Source of the DNA: Flavobacteriaceae bacterium
GTDB taxonomy: Bacteria; Bacteroidota; Bacteroidia; Flavobacteriales; Flavobacteriaceae
NCBI GenBank assembly: GCA_947446635.1
Contig: CANFHF010000012.1
Span: forward strand, 1 to 57,671
Direction: 5' to 3'
Length of the DNA stretch: 57,671 nucleotides
Shown here one piece after another: positions 35,131 through 43,082 of the stretch; within the stretch, counting starts at the first letter, position 1; every line of letters begins with the position of its first letter. A model generated the notes under the pieces. That model made no database searches and was not told the DNA's origin. It saw only the letters and a list, made by a program, of their open reading frames with translations. The translations under genes and the position numbers were made by a program.

Positions 35131-35175
35131 CAAATGTATAGGTTTAGCGTATTTATTTTTATGAGTGAAATCATA
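35131..35175 (-). promoter_or_regulatory. FNR-type box and -7 element for the fasciclin lipoprotein
   Basis: TATGAGTGAAATCATA at 35160-35175 overlaps the stop codon of the 410-aa gene. On the minus strand, 21 bp later, is a perfect TACATTTG (35138-35131), 28 bp before the ATG. Confidence 0.8.
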
Positions 35176-36403
35176 AAGGAGGGTTTTTTTTATCTTTTTT
35201 TAAAGAAAAATAAGTAGTTATGAGTATTCCAACAAATAAAATAATGGCAATGGAAAAGAGGATAGAATTCACATATGGAATTGCAGTATAACTAAACGAA
35301 GCAATTCCTTGAATAGCTAAAATAGTTTCATTTAATATGACGCCAATTAAGAAAATAAATATTCCAAATTTTAATTTTTTTGTACTGAAAAACAAATGAT
35401 TTGCTTTGGTATAAAAAATTAGATATAAGGAAATGATTGCCAACAATACTAAATGCAAATAGGCTACAACAATAGGCCTAAAACCGAAAGCCAACTGACT
35501 CACATAAGGTATTGTCGAGCCTAATTGAAGTAGGAGTTTAATGCTTAGTGCAATGCTGATAAAAAGTAAAATATAACTTAATAATGGAGTCAAATTTAGC
35601 AATTCTATTTTTTTACTTTGTATTAAAATATAAAGAAATTTAAACCAAGCGAAAACTTGAACACTTGCACCAATCACAGTGATTACATATAGCCAAACGG
35701 GCAAATTAAGCCAAAGTAAGGATAGAAAATATACAGGAAAACAAGCGATTGTAAATAGTTTAAATATGGTTTCAAAAAAGGGATGATCTGTTTTTTTTAA
35801 ATTTAAATATCCAAAAAACAACCCCATGCAAGCAAAGAAAAACCATCCATTGTATTGAAAATGCAAATAATAATATACGGATGATAAATAAATATCCTGC
35901 ACGAATTTTTTAGTTGCCATGATATAAGCCAAATAATAAGTTCCTAAAGTAGATATTACATTAAAAAAAAGAGCTGCCTTGAACCAGTTTTTGGATAATA
36001 AATCAGTGTTTAGTAGTTTCAAATCTTTAATAAATTGATAGGCAAAAGCATAGGAAACGAATACAGATGCTGTTGAAAACAGGATAGAAATTACACCATA
36101 GCCCTGAAAGAAAAAGAAGACGAGCATTCCATAGGAACAAATTAAATTCGCGACAATAATTTTTTTATATTTTCCACCATTAAAAGCTTCAATTTTTGTT
36201 TGAAGATAATAAATCATAACGGTCATTAATGTATGACTAACCCATCCTGAAAAGGCAAAATGAGAATGCGAATGTTGTAGGTTTTTTTGTTCGAAGTAAG
36301 GAAATGCAAATCCAATTTTATATCGCATCAAAACACCTAGTAGGGCGACAATACAAAGATTTATTAAAGAAAATTTCAACCAAAATTTAACATTCAATTT
36401 CAT
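35171..36403 (-). CDS. Diverged heme-copper-oxidase-like polytopic membrane protein
   Basis: 410 aa from the ATG at 36403, 1 bp after the regulator's stop; an earlier start at 36436 overlaps the regulator. There are about 11-12 helices. LQHSHSHFAFSGWVSHTLM (His44, 46, 48, 57) resembles helix II of cbb3 subunit I, YYYLHFQYNGWFFF (His181) resembles helix VI, and VAYLHLVLL (His317) the helix X heme pair with Tyr replacing the first His. The CuB His-His pair of helix VII is not seen. A low-spin heme b could remain without an O2-reducing centre. Possible NO sensor, NO-handling or electron-transfer protein; function unknown. Confidence 0.7.
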   Translation of the reverse strand: MKLNVKFWLKFSLINLCIVALLGVLMRYKIGFAFPYFEQKNLQHSHSHFAFSGWVSHTLMTVMIYYLQTKIEAFNGGKYKKIIVANLICSYGMLVFFFFQGYGVISILFSTASVFVSYAFAYQFIKDLKLLNTDLLSKNWFKAALFFNVISTLGTYYLAYIMATKKFVQDIYLSSVYYYLHFQYNGWFFFACMGLFFGYLNLKKTDHPFFETIFKLFTIACFPVYFLSLLWLNLPVWLYVITVIGASVQVFAWFKFLYILIQSKKIELLNLTPLLSYILLFISIALSIKLLLQLGSTIPYVSQLAFGFRPIVVAYLHLVLLAIISLYLIFYTKANHLFFSTKKLKFGIFIFLIGVILNETILAIQGIASFSYTAIPYVNSILFSIAIILFVGILITTYFSLKKDKKNPPL

Positions 36404-36404
36404 T

Positions 36405-36998
36405 TTAATAATATAACTTATGGTTGATAATTTCAACTTTATTTAAATGGTTCATTCTAGTGCAAACACGAATAACAGTTTCAACTCTCAAACCAGTAAA
36501 GTTTGCGATTTCTTGCCTTGTATAAGGAACCAATACGCGATCGGAGCATGTAACTGATTTTCTTTTAAAGGTATTTAAAAAGGCAACAATTCTGAATTCT
36601 GGTTTTTGATTAATAATTCCGCTGGAAGTTTCCGATTTGGCATGAATTTTTTGGGCAAGTGAAACCATAAATTTCTTTTGCAAATAAGGATATTCTTCAA
36701 TGATTTTTAAAAATTTTTCTTTTGTCAGTTTAATAATAGTAGTGTCTTTTAGCGAAACCGCTTTCGAAGGATAGGTTTTGTCAATCAATAATGATGCATC
36801 CCCAAAACTATCGCCGTTAATAAATAAATCTTGTGTAAACTCTTTTCCGTCATCATTAGAATTATACAGTCGAACACTGCCATCAATGATTTGATAGTAA
36901 AAATGAGCAGTTCCGTTTTCATCGAAAATAGTTTCGTTTTTTTTGTATTTTTCGGCAATTGCCCCCCAGGAAAAAAGTAAGTCTAAATCTATTTGCAT
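36405..36998 (-). CDS. Second Crp/Fnr-family regulator, lacking Fe-S cysteines
   Basis: 197 aa from the ATG at 36998 (MQIDLDLLFSWG); the longer start at 37022 lies inside the -7 element and is rejected. A cNMP-type beta-roll (FDENGTAHFYYQIIDGSVRLY) is followed by a winged HTH TRQEIANFTGLRVETVIRV. There is no N-terminal Cys cluster, which points to a different signal, for example NO through heme as in DNR/NnrR-type proteins (inference). The recognition helix has E..IR, as in the FNR-type protein at 10415-11095, so both may bind the same boxes. It is followed by the heme-copper-like membrane protein with 1 bp spacing. Confidence 0.85.
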   Translation of the reverse strand: MQIDLDLLFSWGAIAEKYKKNETIFDENGTAHFYYQIIDGSVRLYNSNDDGKEFTQDLFINGDSFGDASLLIDKTYPSKAVSLKDTTIIKLTKEKFLKIIEEYPYLQKKFMVSLAQKIHAKSETSSGIINQKPEFRIVAFLNTFKRKSVTCSDRVLVPYTRQEIANFTGLRVETVIRVCTRMNHLNKVEIINHKLYY

Positions 36999-37019
36999 AT
37001 TTTCAAAAAAATTATTTTT

Positions 37020-37064
37020 CAAAAATAGGGGTATCTGATGCCATTAAGTATGATAATTATCATA
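37020..37064 (-). promoter_or_regulatory. FNR-type box and -7 element for the second Crp/Fnr gene
   Basis: TATGATAATTATCATA at 37049-37064 is a perfect 16-bp palindrome. On the minus strand, after 21 bp, a perfect TATTTTTG (37027-37020) lies 21 bp before the ATG at 36998. This is the activating geometry, so the regulator is either self-activated or activated by FNR. Confidence 0.85.
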
Positions 37065-37163
37065 GTAGCGATCAGAAATATAGAATTAATATTATTTGAT
37101 TAAGAGTGTTTCGCAGAGGACAAAAAAAAGGACAAATTCAAAAAAAATTGAATTTGTCCGGGA

Positions 37164-37241
37164 TGGTGGGCGATGAGGGGTTCGAACCCCCGACCCCCTC
37201 GGTGTAAACGAGGTGCTCTGAACCAGCTGAGCTAATCGCCC
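37164..37241 (-). tRNA. tRNA-Val (anticodon TAC)
   Basis: On the minus strand a full cloverleaf is readable: acceptor GGGCGAT pairing with ATCGCCC, D-arm TTAGCTCAG, an anticodon stem CCTCG/CGAGG around GTTTACAC with anticodon TAC, a T-arm GGGGGTTCGAACCCCT and an encoded 3' ACCA. 78 nt including CCA. Confidence 0.95.
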
Positions 37242-37299
37242 CTATTGGGAGTGCAAATATACATCAGTTTTTCGTATTCACAAGAAAAACACGGAAAAA

Positions 37300-38520
37300 C
37301 TATAAAATTTCCGCCACTACAAAAGTGCTTCCTCCTATGAATATAAAATCAGACTTCGATGCATTTTGCAATGCTTTTGTATAAGATTCTGAAACAGAAT
37401 TATATACTTTTCCTGTTAATCCGAATTGCGTGGCTTTTTCTTTTAGAATTTGAGAGTCTAAGCCCCTAGGGATATTGGGTTTGCAGAAATAATAAATGGC
37501 ATCAGAAGGAAATAGAGGCAAAATTTCATCTAAATCTTTGTCGTTTACCGCACCTAAAATAATATGTAAAGTGTCAAATTTTTCTTTTTGAATTTGCTTC
37601 ATGATAATTTCCAAACCATTTTTGTTGTGCGCCGTATCACAAATGATTTTGGGGAATTCGCCGAGTTGTTGCCATCTTCCTTCAAGTCCGGTGTTTTTTA
37701 CAACATTCAACAAACCCAATTTGACATTGGCTTCCGAGATTTTAAATTCCTTTTGAGAGTTTATTATGGTAACAGTTTGCAAAACTGTTTTAGTATTATG
37801 AACCTGATAATCTCCAATTAAATCGGAAGTAAGGGGCTCTTGAATCAAATCGGAAGCAAAATAGATTTCAGAATGATTCTCCTTAGCTTTTGCCAAGAAA
37901 ACAGCTTTTGTTTCATCAGTATATTCTCCGATAATAACTGGAATTTTAGTTTTGATAATTCCTGCTTTTTCATAAGCAATCGCCTCAAGAGTGTTTCCTA
38001 GAAATTGGGTATGATCCAATCCGATATTTGTAATCACTGATACAAGAGGTATAATAACATTGGTAGCGTCTAATCGTCCGCCCATACCTACTTCGACTAA
38101 AGCAATATCCACTTTCTCTTTTGCAAAATAATCGAAAGCCAAGCCCACGGTCATTTCGAAAAAACTCATGTCATTAGATTCAAAAAATACTTTGTTTTGA
38201 TTGATGAAATCACACACAAATTCCTCCGATATTTCTATTCCGTTGATCTTGATGCGTTCCCTAAAATCTTTTAAATGTGGCGAGGTATATAAACCTACTT
38301 TATAACCTGCTTCTTGAAGAATCGAAGCCAACATGTGTGAAGTGGAACCTTTGCCGTTTGTTCCCGCTACATGAATACAATTGATATTTTTCTGTGGATT
38401 GTCAAGATGATTTACTAGTAAATGAGCATTGGTTAAATCTTTTTTATAAGCCGAAGCACCTTGCAATTGGTACATAGGCAATTGATTAAACATCCAGTTT
38501 GTCGTTTCTTGATAGTTCAT
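37300..38520 (-). CDS. folC: Bifunctional folylpolyglutamate / dihydrofolate synthase
   Basis: 406 aa, usual length. The ATP loop HVAGTNGKGSTSHML, SPHLKDFRERI, VEVGMGGRLDATN, TNIGLDHTQFLGNT and KAGIIK are all FolC/Mur-ligase signatures, and DTAHNKNG is in the C-terminal domain. It adds glutamate to (dihydro)folates. It stands alone between the tRNA and exbB. Confidence 0.95.
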   Translation of the reverse strand: MNYQETTNWMFNQLPMYQLQGASAYKKDLTNAHLLVNHLDNPQKNINCIHVAGTNGKGSTSHMLASILQEAGYKVGLYTSPHLKDFRERIKINGIEISEEFVCDFINQNKVFFESNDMSFFEMTVGLAFDYFAKEKVDIALVEVGMGGRLDATNVIIPLVSVITNIGLDHTQFLGNTLEAIAYEKAGIIKTKIPVIIGEYTDETKAVFLAKAKENHSEIYFASDLIQEPLTSDLIGDYQVHNTKTVLQTVTIINSQKEFKISEANVKLGLLNVVKNTGLEGRWQQLGEFPKIICDTAHNKNGLEIIMKQIQKEKFDTLHIILGAVNDKDLDEILPLFPSDAIYYFCKPNIPRGLDSQILKEKATQFGLTGKVYNSVSESYTKALQNASKSDFIFIGGSTFVVAEIL

Positions 38521-38645
38521 TTATCTAATAAAATAGTAGTTATTTGAAATATTTTTAGGTTTTTTTAGTTTAATAGTAGATCGAAAAGTATCTTTGATTG
38601 CAAAATTGAAATAATTTTTAGAATTAATGCTTAAAATAATAATAT

Positions 38646-39341
38646 ATGTTTAGTTTAATACAATTACAAGCCGATACCATCGCAAATGCTGCATCAAATG
38701 TAGTTATAGAAAAAATTGCTCCCAATACGGAAATCTCTGTTTTAGAATTTATTTTAAAAGGAGGTTTTTTCTTAATCCCAATTGCAATATTGTTGTTTTA
38801 TACTTTTTACGTGATTATAGAGCGTTATTTATACATTAATAAAGCTTCGAAAATCGACTATTTATTAATGCGCGATGTGAGAGAGAATCTCAATTCTGGT
38901 AATTTGGATTTGGCACGATCTATTGCTGAAAGAAGCAATACCGCATCTGGAAATATTATAAAAGAAGGGATTCTGGTTATTGGAAGACCTATTGCGGAGA
39001 TTGAATCGAATATGGATCGTGCTGCTGACATTGAAATTGGCGAGATGGAGAAACATTTAGGCCATTTAGGCCTTATTGCTGGGATTGCGCCAACATTAGG
39101 ATTTATTGGAACCATTTCTGGAGTTATTAAAATATTTTACAGCATTTCAGTTACTGAGAACATCAGTATTGGTAATATTTCGGGAGGATTGTACGAAAAA
39201 ATGATTAGTAGTGGTTCTGGATTATTGGTTGGGATTATTGCTTATAGTGCCTATCATTTATTAAACGGAAAGATTGATAATTTTGCTTTAAAAATTCAGA
39301 AACAGATACTAGAGTTTGTCAATATTATTCAAAAATCATAA
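38646..39341 (+). CDS. exbB: MotA/TolQ/ExbB proton-channel protein
   Basis: 231 aa with three membrane helices (LIPIAILLFYTFYVIIERYLY; HLGLIAGIAPTLGFIGTISGVI; GLLVGIIAYSAYHLL) in the ExbB/TolQ layout. It forms the proton channel that powers TonB-dependent outer-membrane transport, such as the SusC-type receptor in this window. exbD follows after 2 bp. Confidence 0.92.
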   Translation: MFSLIQLQADTIANAASNVVIEKIAPNTEISVLEFILKGGFFLIPIAILLFYTFYVIIERYLYINKASKIDYLLMRDVRENLNSGNLDLARSIAERSNTASGNIIKEGILVIGRPIAEIESNMDRAADIEIGEMEKHLGHLGLIAGIAPTLGFIGTISGVIKIFYSISVTENISIGNISGGLYEKMISSGSGLLVGIIAYSAYHLLNGKIDNFALKIQKQILEFVNIIQKS

Positions 39342-39343
39342 CG

Positions 39344-39739
39344 ATGTCGATAAAACGTAAAAGAAGATTTCATGCCGAAGTGGCGACCTCTTCATTAAGT
39401 GATATTATGTTTTTCTTGTTGTTGTTTTTCTTAATTATTTCGACTTTGGCGAATCCGAATGTTATTAAAATGACATTGCCTAAAGCTAAATCGAACGAGA
39501 AAACGAACAAGCAATTCATTAGTTTATCCGTTAACGAAGACAAACAATTCTATATCGATAAGCAACCGGTTTCATTTGAAGCTCTGGAAACTACTTTGAT
39601 GTCTAAAATGAATACCCAAAAAGACCAAACGGTGATTGTTAGAATTCCATTCAATCTACAAGTGCAAGACTTGGTTGATGTATTGCAAATTGGGGTAAGA
39701 AATAATTTGAAGTTTGTCATTGCCACAAGTCCGAAATGA
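39344..39739 (+). CDS. exbD: ExbD/TolR-family biopolymer transport protein
   Basis: 131 aa. One N-terminal helix (SDIMFFLLLFFLIISTL) carries the conserved Asp of the proton path (SLSDIMF), followed by a periplasmic domain. Partner of ExbB. Convergent with the tonB-like gene 52 bp downstream. Confidence 0.92.
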   Translation: MSIKRKRRFHAEVATSSLSDIMFFLLLFFLIISTLANPNVIKMTLPKAKSNEKTNKQFISLSVNEDKQFYIDKQPVSFEALETTLMSKMNTQKDQTVIVRIPFNLQVQDLVDVLQIGVRNNLKFVIATSPK

Positions 39740-39791
39740 TTTAGAATTTGTTACTTGCTGCGATAATCTGTTTTTTTACGTGGTCTAGTTT

Positions 39792-40667
39792 CTAATTCAA
39801 ATTGAAATTATAAACAATTTTCCCTACTTGTTTTTCTGGTGCATCGTTACTAGAATCCCATCTCGTATTCATGGCAGCAATAGTTGCTTGATCTAGTAAA
39901 CATTTTGCGGTATTGGTAGATCCCTTTACTCCAGCAATGGCATTTATCGTTTTTCCATTTCTGTCCACTGACACTTCAACAACTACCTTTCCTTCTTCGT
40001 TACAGGTATATTTTGGCGCGGGTTTAGAAATTGCTTTTCTGTTTCCTAACGAATAACCAGTTCCATTCCCTGCGCCTCCGCCACTTCCAGCACCATATCC
40101 GCTACCGGTCCCAATTCCGTTTCCGGTGCCATTTCCTCCTCCAGCACCTCCAGTTCCATAATATTCGTTGGAACTTAAACTGCCGTTTGATTTTCCTTTG
40201 TTTCCAGAAGTTTTATCATCACCATCGCCGCCTTTGTTGGAGCCTTTTAGAATGCTAGATAAAGCATCATTCGTGTTATTGGAAACTTTTGGTTTCACCA
40301 CAACTGGTTTAGGTTCTTCTTTTAAAATGGTTGTTGTCTTTTTTGGTTTTTCTTTCTGCTGGATTACTACACTTTCTGCTGTCGCATTTTCTTGTGATAA
40401 AATAGCTTCTTGGGGAGTTGTTTTTGTTGGTGTTTGTTTTGTTTCATTTTTCACGTCCAAAACCTCACTTTTATAATTAGCTCCTGAACCTAGATCAGCG
40501 TCTCCAAAGTTTACTGTAACGCCACCGCCACCGCCGCCACCTGTTAATTCAGCCAAGTTTGCAGGAGGCCAAAATCGGATGAAGAATAAAACCAGCAGCA
40601 TAGTTCCATATAAAAGGAAGGATATTGCAATTGATTTCTTTTGGTCAGATGAAATGGTGGAACTCAT
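39792..40667 (-). CDS. TonB-like energy transducer with Gly-rich linker
   Basis: 291 aa. One N-terminal helix (ISFLLYGTMLLVLFFIRF), a long linker with LTGGGGGGGVT, Lys/Pro-rich KPKKTTTILKEEPKP and repeated GGNGTGNGIGTGSGYG, then a small C-terminal domain (YTCNEEGKVVVEVSVDRNGK...AKCLLDQATIAAMNTRWDSS) of TonB/TolA type. It spans the periplasm and couples ExbBD to receptors. The linker makes long antisense open frames that are not genes. Confidence 0.8.
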   Translation of the reverse strand: MSSTISSDQKKSIAISFLLYGTMLLVLFFIRFWPPANLAELTGGGGGGGVTVNFGDADLGSGANYKSEVLDVKNETKQTPTKTTPQEAILSQENATAESVVIQQKEKPKKTTTILKEEPKPVVVKPKVSNNTNDALSSILKGSNKGGDGDDKTSGNKGKSNGSLSSNEYYGTGGAGGGNGTGNGIGTGSGYGAGSGGGAGNGTGYSLGNRKAISKPAPKYTCNEEGKVVVEVSVDRNGKTINAIAGVKGSTNTAKCLLDQATIAAMNTRWDSSNDAPEKQVGKIVYNFNLN

Positions 40668-40746
40668 TCGTATTTTGAAATTTATAAAAAAGGGGTTCTT
40701 TCTAAAAACGTGGAAATGTACTAAAAATTGTTGTTTAATGAAATGT

Positions 40747-41907
40747 TTATGGCTTCATTTTCAGGGATAGCTTCAAACTTATAAATCCAATTATTCCAGC
40801 AGTCAAGGAAGAAATCAAAATCATGAATTTTGCATTATTGATAATTGTTGCATCGTCGAATGCTAACAAAGTCAAAAAAATAGACATAGTAAAGCCAATT
40901 CCTCCCAAAAACCCTATGCCAAGGATTGACTTCCAATTTAAGTTTGTAGGGAGTTTACAAAACCCCATTTTCACTGATAATAAACTGAGGGTAAATATTC
41001 CAATGGGTTTCCCCACGATAAGTCCTAAGGCTATTCCTAAACTATAATTTTGGGAAACTATTTCTCCCATATTCGAAGAAACAACTATTGCGGTATTGAC
41101 CAAAGCAAATAAGGGAAGTATCCAAAAGGCAACTGGTTTGTGTAAAAAATGCTGCAAAACATAGGCTGCTGATTTTTCAGTTCCGTTTCCAAAAGGGATT
41201 GTAAAGGCGAGTAAAACTCCAGTAATAGTGGCGTGAACCCCTGAATGGAGCATAAAATACCACATTAGAATCCCTCCTGCTAAATAAGGAATCAAGGATT
41301 TTACTTTAAGACGGTTGAAAATTAATAATAAGACAAAAATGCCTAATGCGATTAAGAGGTTCGTCCAAAGTAATGTTTCGGTGTAAAATAGGGCAATTAC
41401 TATAATAGCTCCCAAGTCATCAATGACCGCCAATGCGGTTAAAAATACTTTTAAGGAAATAGGAACTCTGTTTCCCAATAATGATAAAATTGCCAAGGCA
41501 AAAGCGATGTCAGTTGCCATTGGAATTCCTGCCCCGGACTGCGTTGATGTTCCAAAGTTCCACAGCAAAAATATACCTGCTGGAACAATCATTCCGCCCA
41601 ATGCCCCAAAAATGGGTAAAAGTGCTTTTTTAATAGAGGATAATTCCCCTTGGTAGATCTCTCTTTTCAATTCTAAACCAATCAGTAAAAAGAAAATAGT
41701 CATGAGTCCATCATTTATCCAATATTCAATGGGTTTTCCAGCAAAATTGGTATGCCAAAAATGCAGATAATTGGAACTGAAAACGGAATTAGCCAGTAAT
41801 AATGAAATAGCTGTACAAGCTATCAAGATAATTCCGCTAGCTTTTTCGCTTTTGAAAAATTCTGCAAATAACTTTACAGTTATTCTTTGTTGTGTCTTTT
41901 TTTTCAT
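40747..41907 (-). CDS. nhaA: Na+/H+ antiporter NhaA
   Basis: 386 aa, about 12 helices. NhaA motifs are clear: INDGLMTIFFLLIGLELKRE, PMATDIAFALAILSLLG with the paired Asp of the ion site (ALAVIDDLGAIIVIALFY), and GIGFLGGIGFTMSIFLTLLAF near the end. It expels Na+ in exchange for protons. It is 10 bp from anmK on the same strand, likely co-transcribed. Confidence 0.95.
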   Translation of the reverse strand: MKKKTQQRITVKLFAEFFKSEKASGIILIACTAISLLLANSVFSSNYLHFWHTNFAGKPIEYWINDGLMTIFFLLIGLELKREIYQGELSSIKKALLPIFGALGGMIVPAGIFLLWNFGTSTQSGAGIPMATDIAFALAILSLLGNRVPISLKVFLTALAVIDDLGAIIVIALFYTETLLWTNLLIALGIFVLLLIFNRLKVKSLIPYLAGGILMWYFMLHSGVHATITGVLLAFTIPFGNGTEKSAAYVLQHFLHKPVAFWILPLFALVNTAIVVSSNMGEIVSQNYSLGIALGLIVGKPIGIFTLSLLSVKMGFCKLPTNLNWKSILGIGFLGGIGFTMSIFLTLLAFDDATIINNAKFMILISSLTAGIIGFISLKLSLKMKP

Positions 41908-41917
41908 TTTCTGATCA

Positions 41918-42985
41918 TCAAGCTAAATAAATTACTCCTGAACTATGGTCTATTTTTGCCCCAGTCACGCTACTCAAAACATTGATTTCACCTCGTAATT
42001 TCAAAACACCAAGCAAAGCAAAAATAAGCGCTTCCTTAAATTCCAAAATTTTAGCCGCCGGAATAATAAGTTTCATTTCAGGCAAATGATGTTGAATGCG
42101 CTCTATAAGAAAATCATTGTAAGCACCGCCGCCAGTGACTAAGATTTGCCCTTTTTTGTTAGGTAAGGCCAGTGCCGTTTGCAAAGCGACATGCTCAATA
42201 AAAGTTCGTAATTTGTCTTTAATAGAGATTTTGAAACTTTCGATTAAGGGTGTTATGATTGCTTTTACAAATTCGAAACCCAGAGATTTCGGAAATTTTT
42301 GGTGGTAATACTCCAATAAGTTCAATTGACTCAATAAATCTTGATTGATTTCTCCAGTTCTAGAAAGCTGTCCTTTGTCATCGTAATCCAATCCCAATTG
42401 ATTGGCATAATAATTCAAAACCGTGTTTACTGGCGAAATATCAAAGGCGATTCTTTTACCTTTTTGTTCAAAGGACACATTCGAAAAACCGCCTAAATTC
42501 ATGCAATAATCATATTCTAAAAACAATAGCTGGTCGCCAATGGGAACCAAAGGAGCCCCTTGACCACCCAATTGAACATCTTGAACCCTGAAATCACAAA
42601 CTACAGTTTGATGAGTCAAACTTGAAATTTCAGGCAAATTGCCAATTTGAAGTGTTACCCCTTTTTCGGGTTGGTGTAAAATAGTATGGCCATGGGAGCA
42701 CACCGCATCAAGATTCTGTATTTTATGTTTTTCGATAAAACCAGTAATGATTGTAGCTAGCAACTTGGTGTATTCTTCGTTTAGTTTTTTCAGTGCAATT
42801 TCGGAATAATCTATGGCCGATTTTAATTGGGTTATCCAGTTTTGGCTGTAGCCAACAGTTTCACTTTCGATAATCTTGAAAGTCCATTTATCGTTATACA
42901 ACGTCAAATGAATATGGGCCAAATCAACACCATCAAGTGAGGTGCCAGACATTACTCCAATAACTTTATAATAGTCCTGTTTCAT
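41918..42985 (-). CDS. anmK: Anhydro-N-acetylmuramic acid kinase
   Basis: 355 aa. ATPase-fold phosphate loop GVMSGTSLDGVDLAHI, FRVQDVQLGGQGAPLVPIGD and LVTGGGAYNDFL match AnmK. It phosphorylates 1,6-anhydro-MurNAc from peptidoglycan turnover to MurNAc-6-P for recycling. Runs into nhaA on the same strand. Confidence 0.95.
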   Translation of the reverse strand: MKQDYYKVIGVMSGTSLDGVDLAHIHLTLYNDKWTFKIIESETVGYSQNWITQLKSAIDYSEIALKKLNEEYTKLLATIITGFIEKHKIQNLDAVCSHGHTILHQPEKGVTLQIGNLPEISSLTHQTVVCDFRVQDVQLGGQGAPLVPIGDQLLFLEYDYCMNLGGFSNVSFEQKGKRIAFDISPVNTVLNYYANQLGLDYDDKGQLSRTGEINQDLLSQLNLLEYYHQKFPKSLGFEFVKAIITPLIESFKISIKDKLRTFIEHVALQTALALPNKKGQILVTGGGAYNDFLIERIQHHLPEMKLIIPAAKILEFKEALIFALLGVLKLRGEINVLSSVTGAKIDHSSGVIYLA

Positions 42986-43082
42986 GGTTCAAATTTACAA
43001 TTCAAAATAGAAAATCCAAGTATTAAAAATGTATCTTTGATAGTATTTATTTGATAAAAATAAACTTTTATTTTATAAAAAT

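Noticed and set aside
35171..36403. Naming the membrane protein NnrS or NorB
   Set aside because: NnrS start motifs and the NorB/NOR metal ligands are not present; only a loose heme-copper-oxidase pattern is seen.
36404..36436. Longer start (36436) of the heme-copper-like protein
   Set aside because: It overlaps the regulator's coding end; the ATG at 36403 follows the stop by 1 bp and starts a typical cytoplasmic-membrane N-terminus.
40031..40476. Open frames on the plus strand across the tonB-like gene
   Set aside because: They mirror the Gly/Thr/Lys-rich linker of the real minus-strand gene and have no homologous features.
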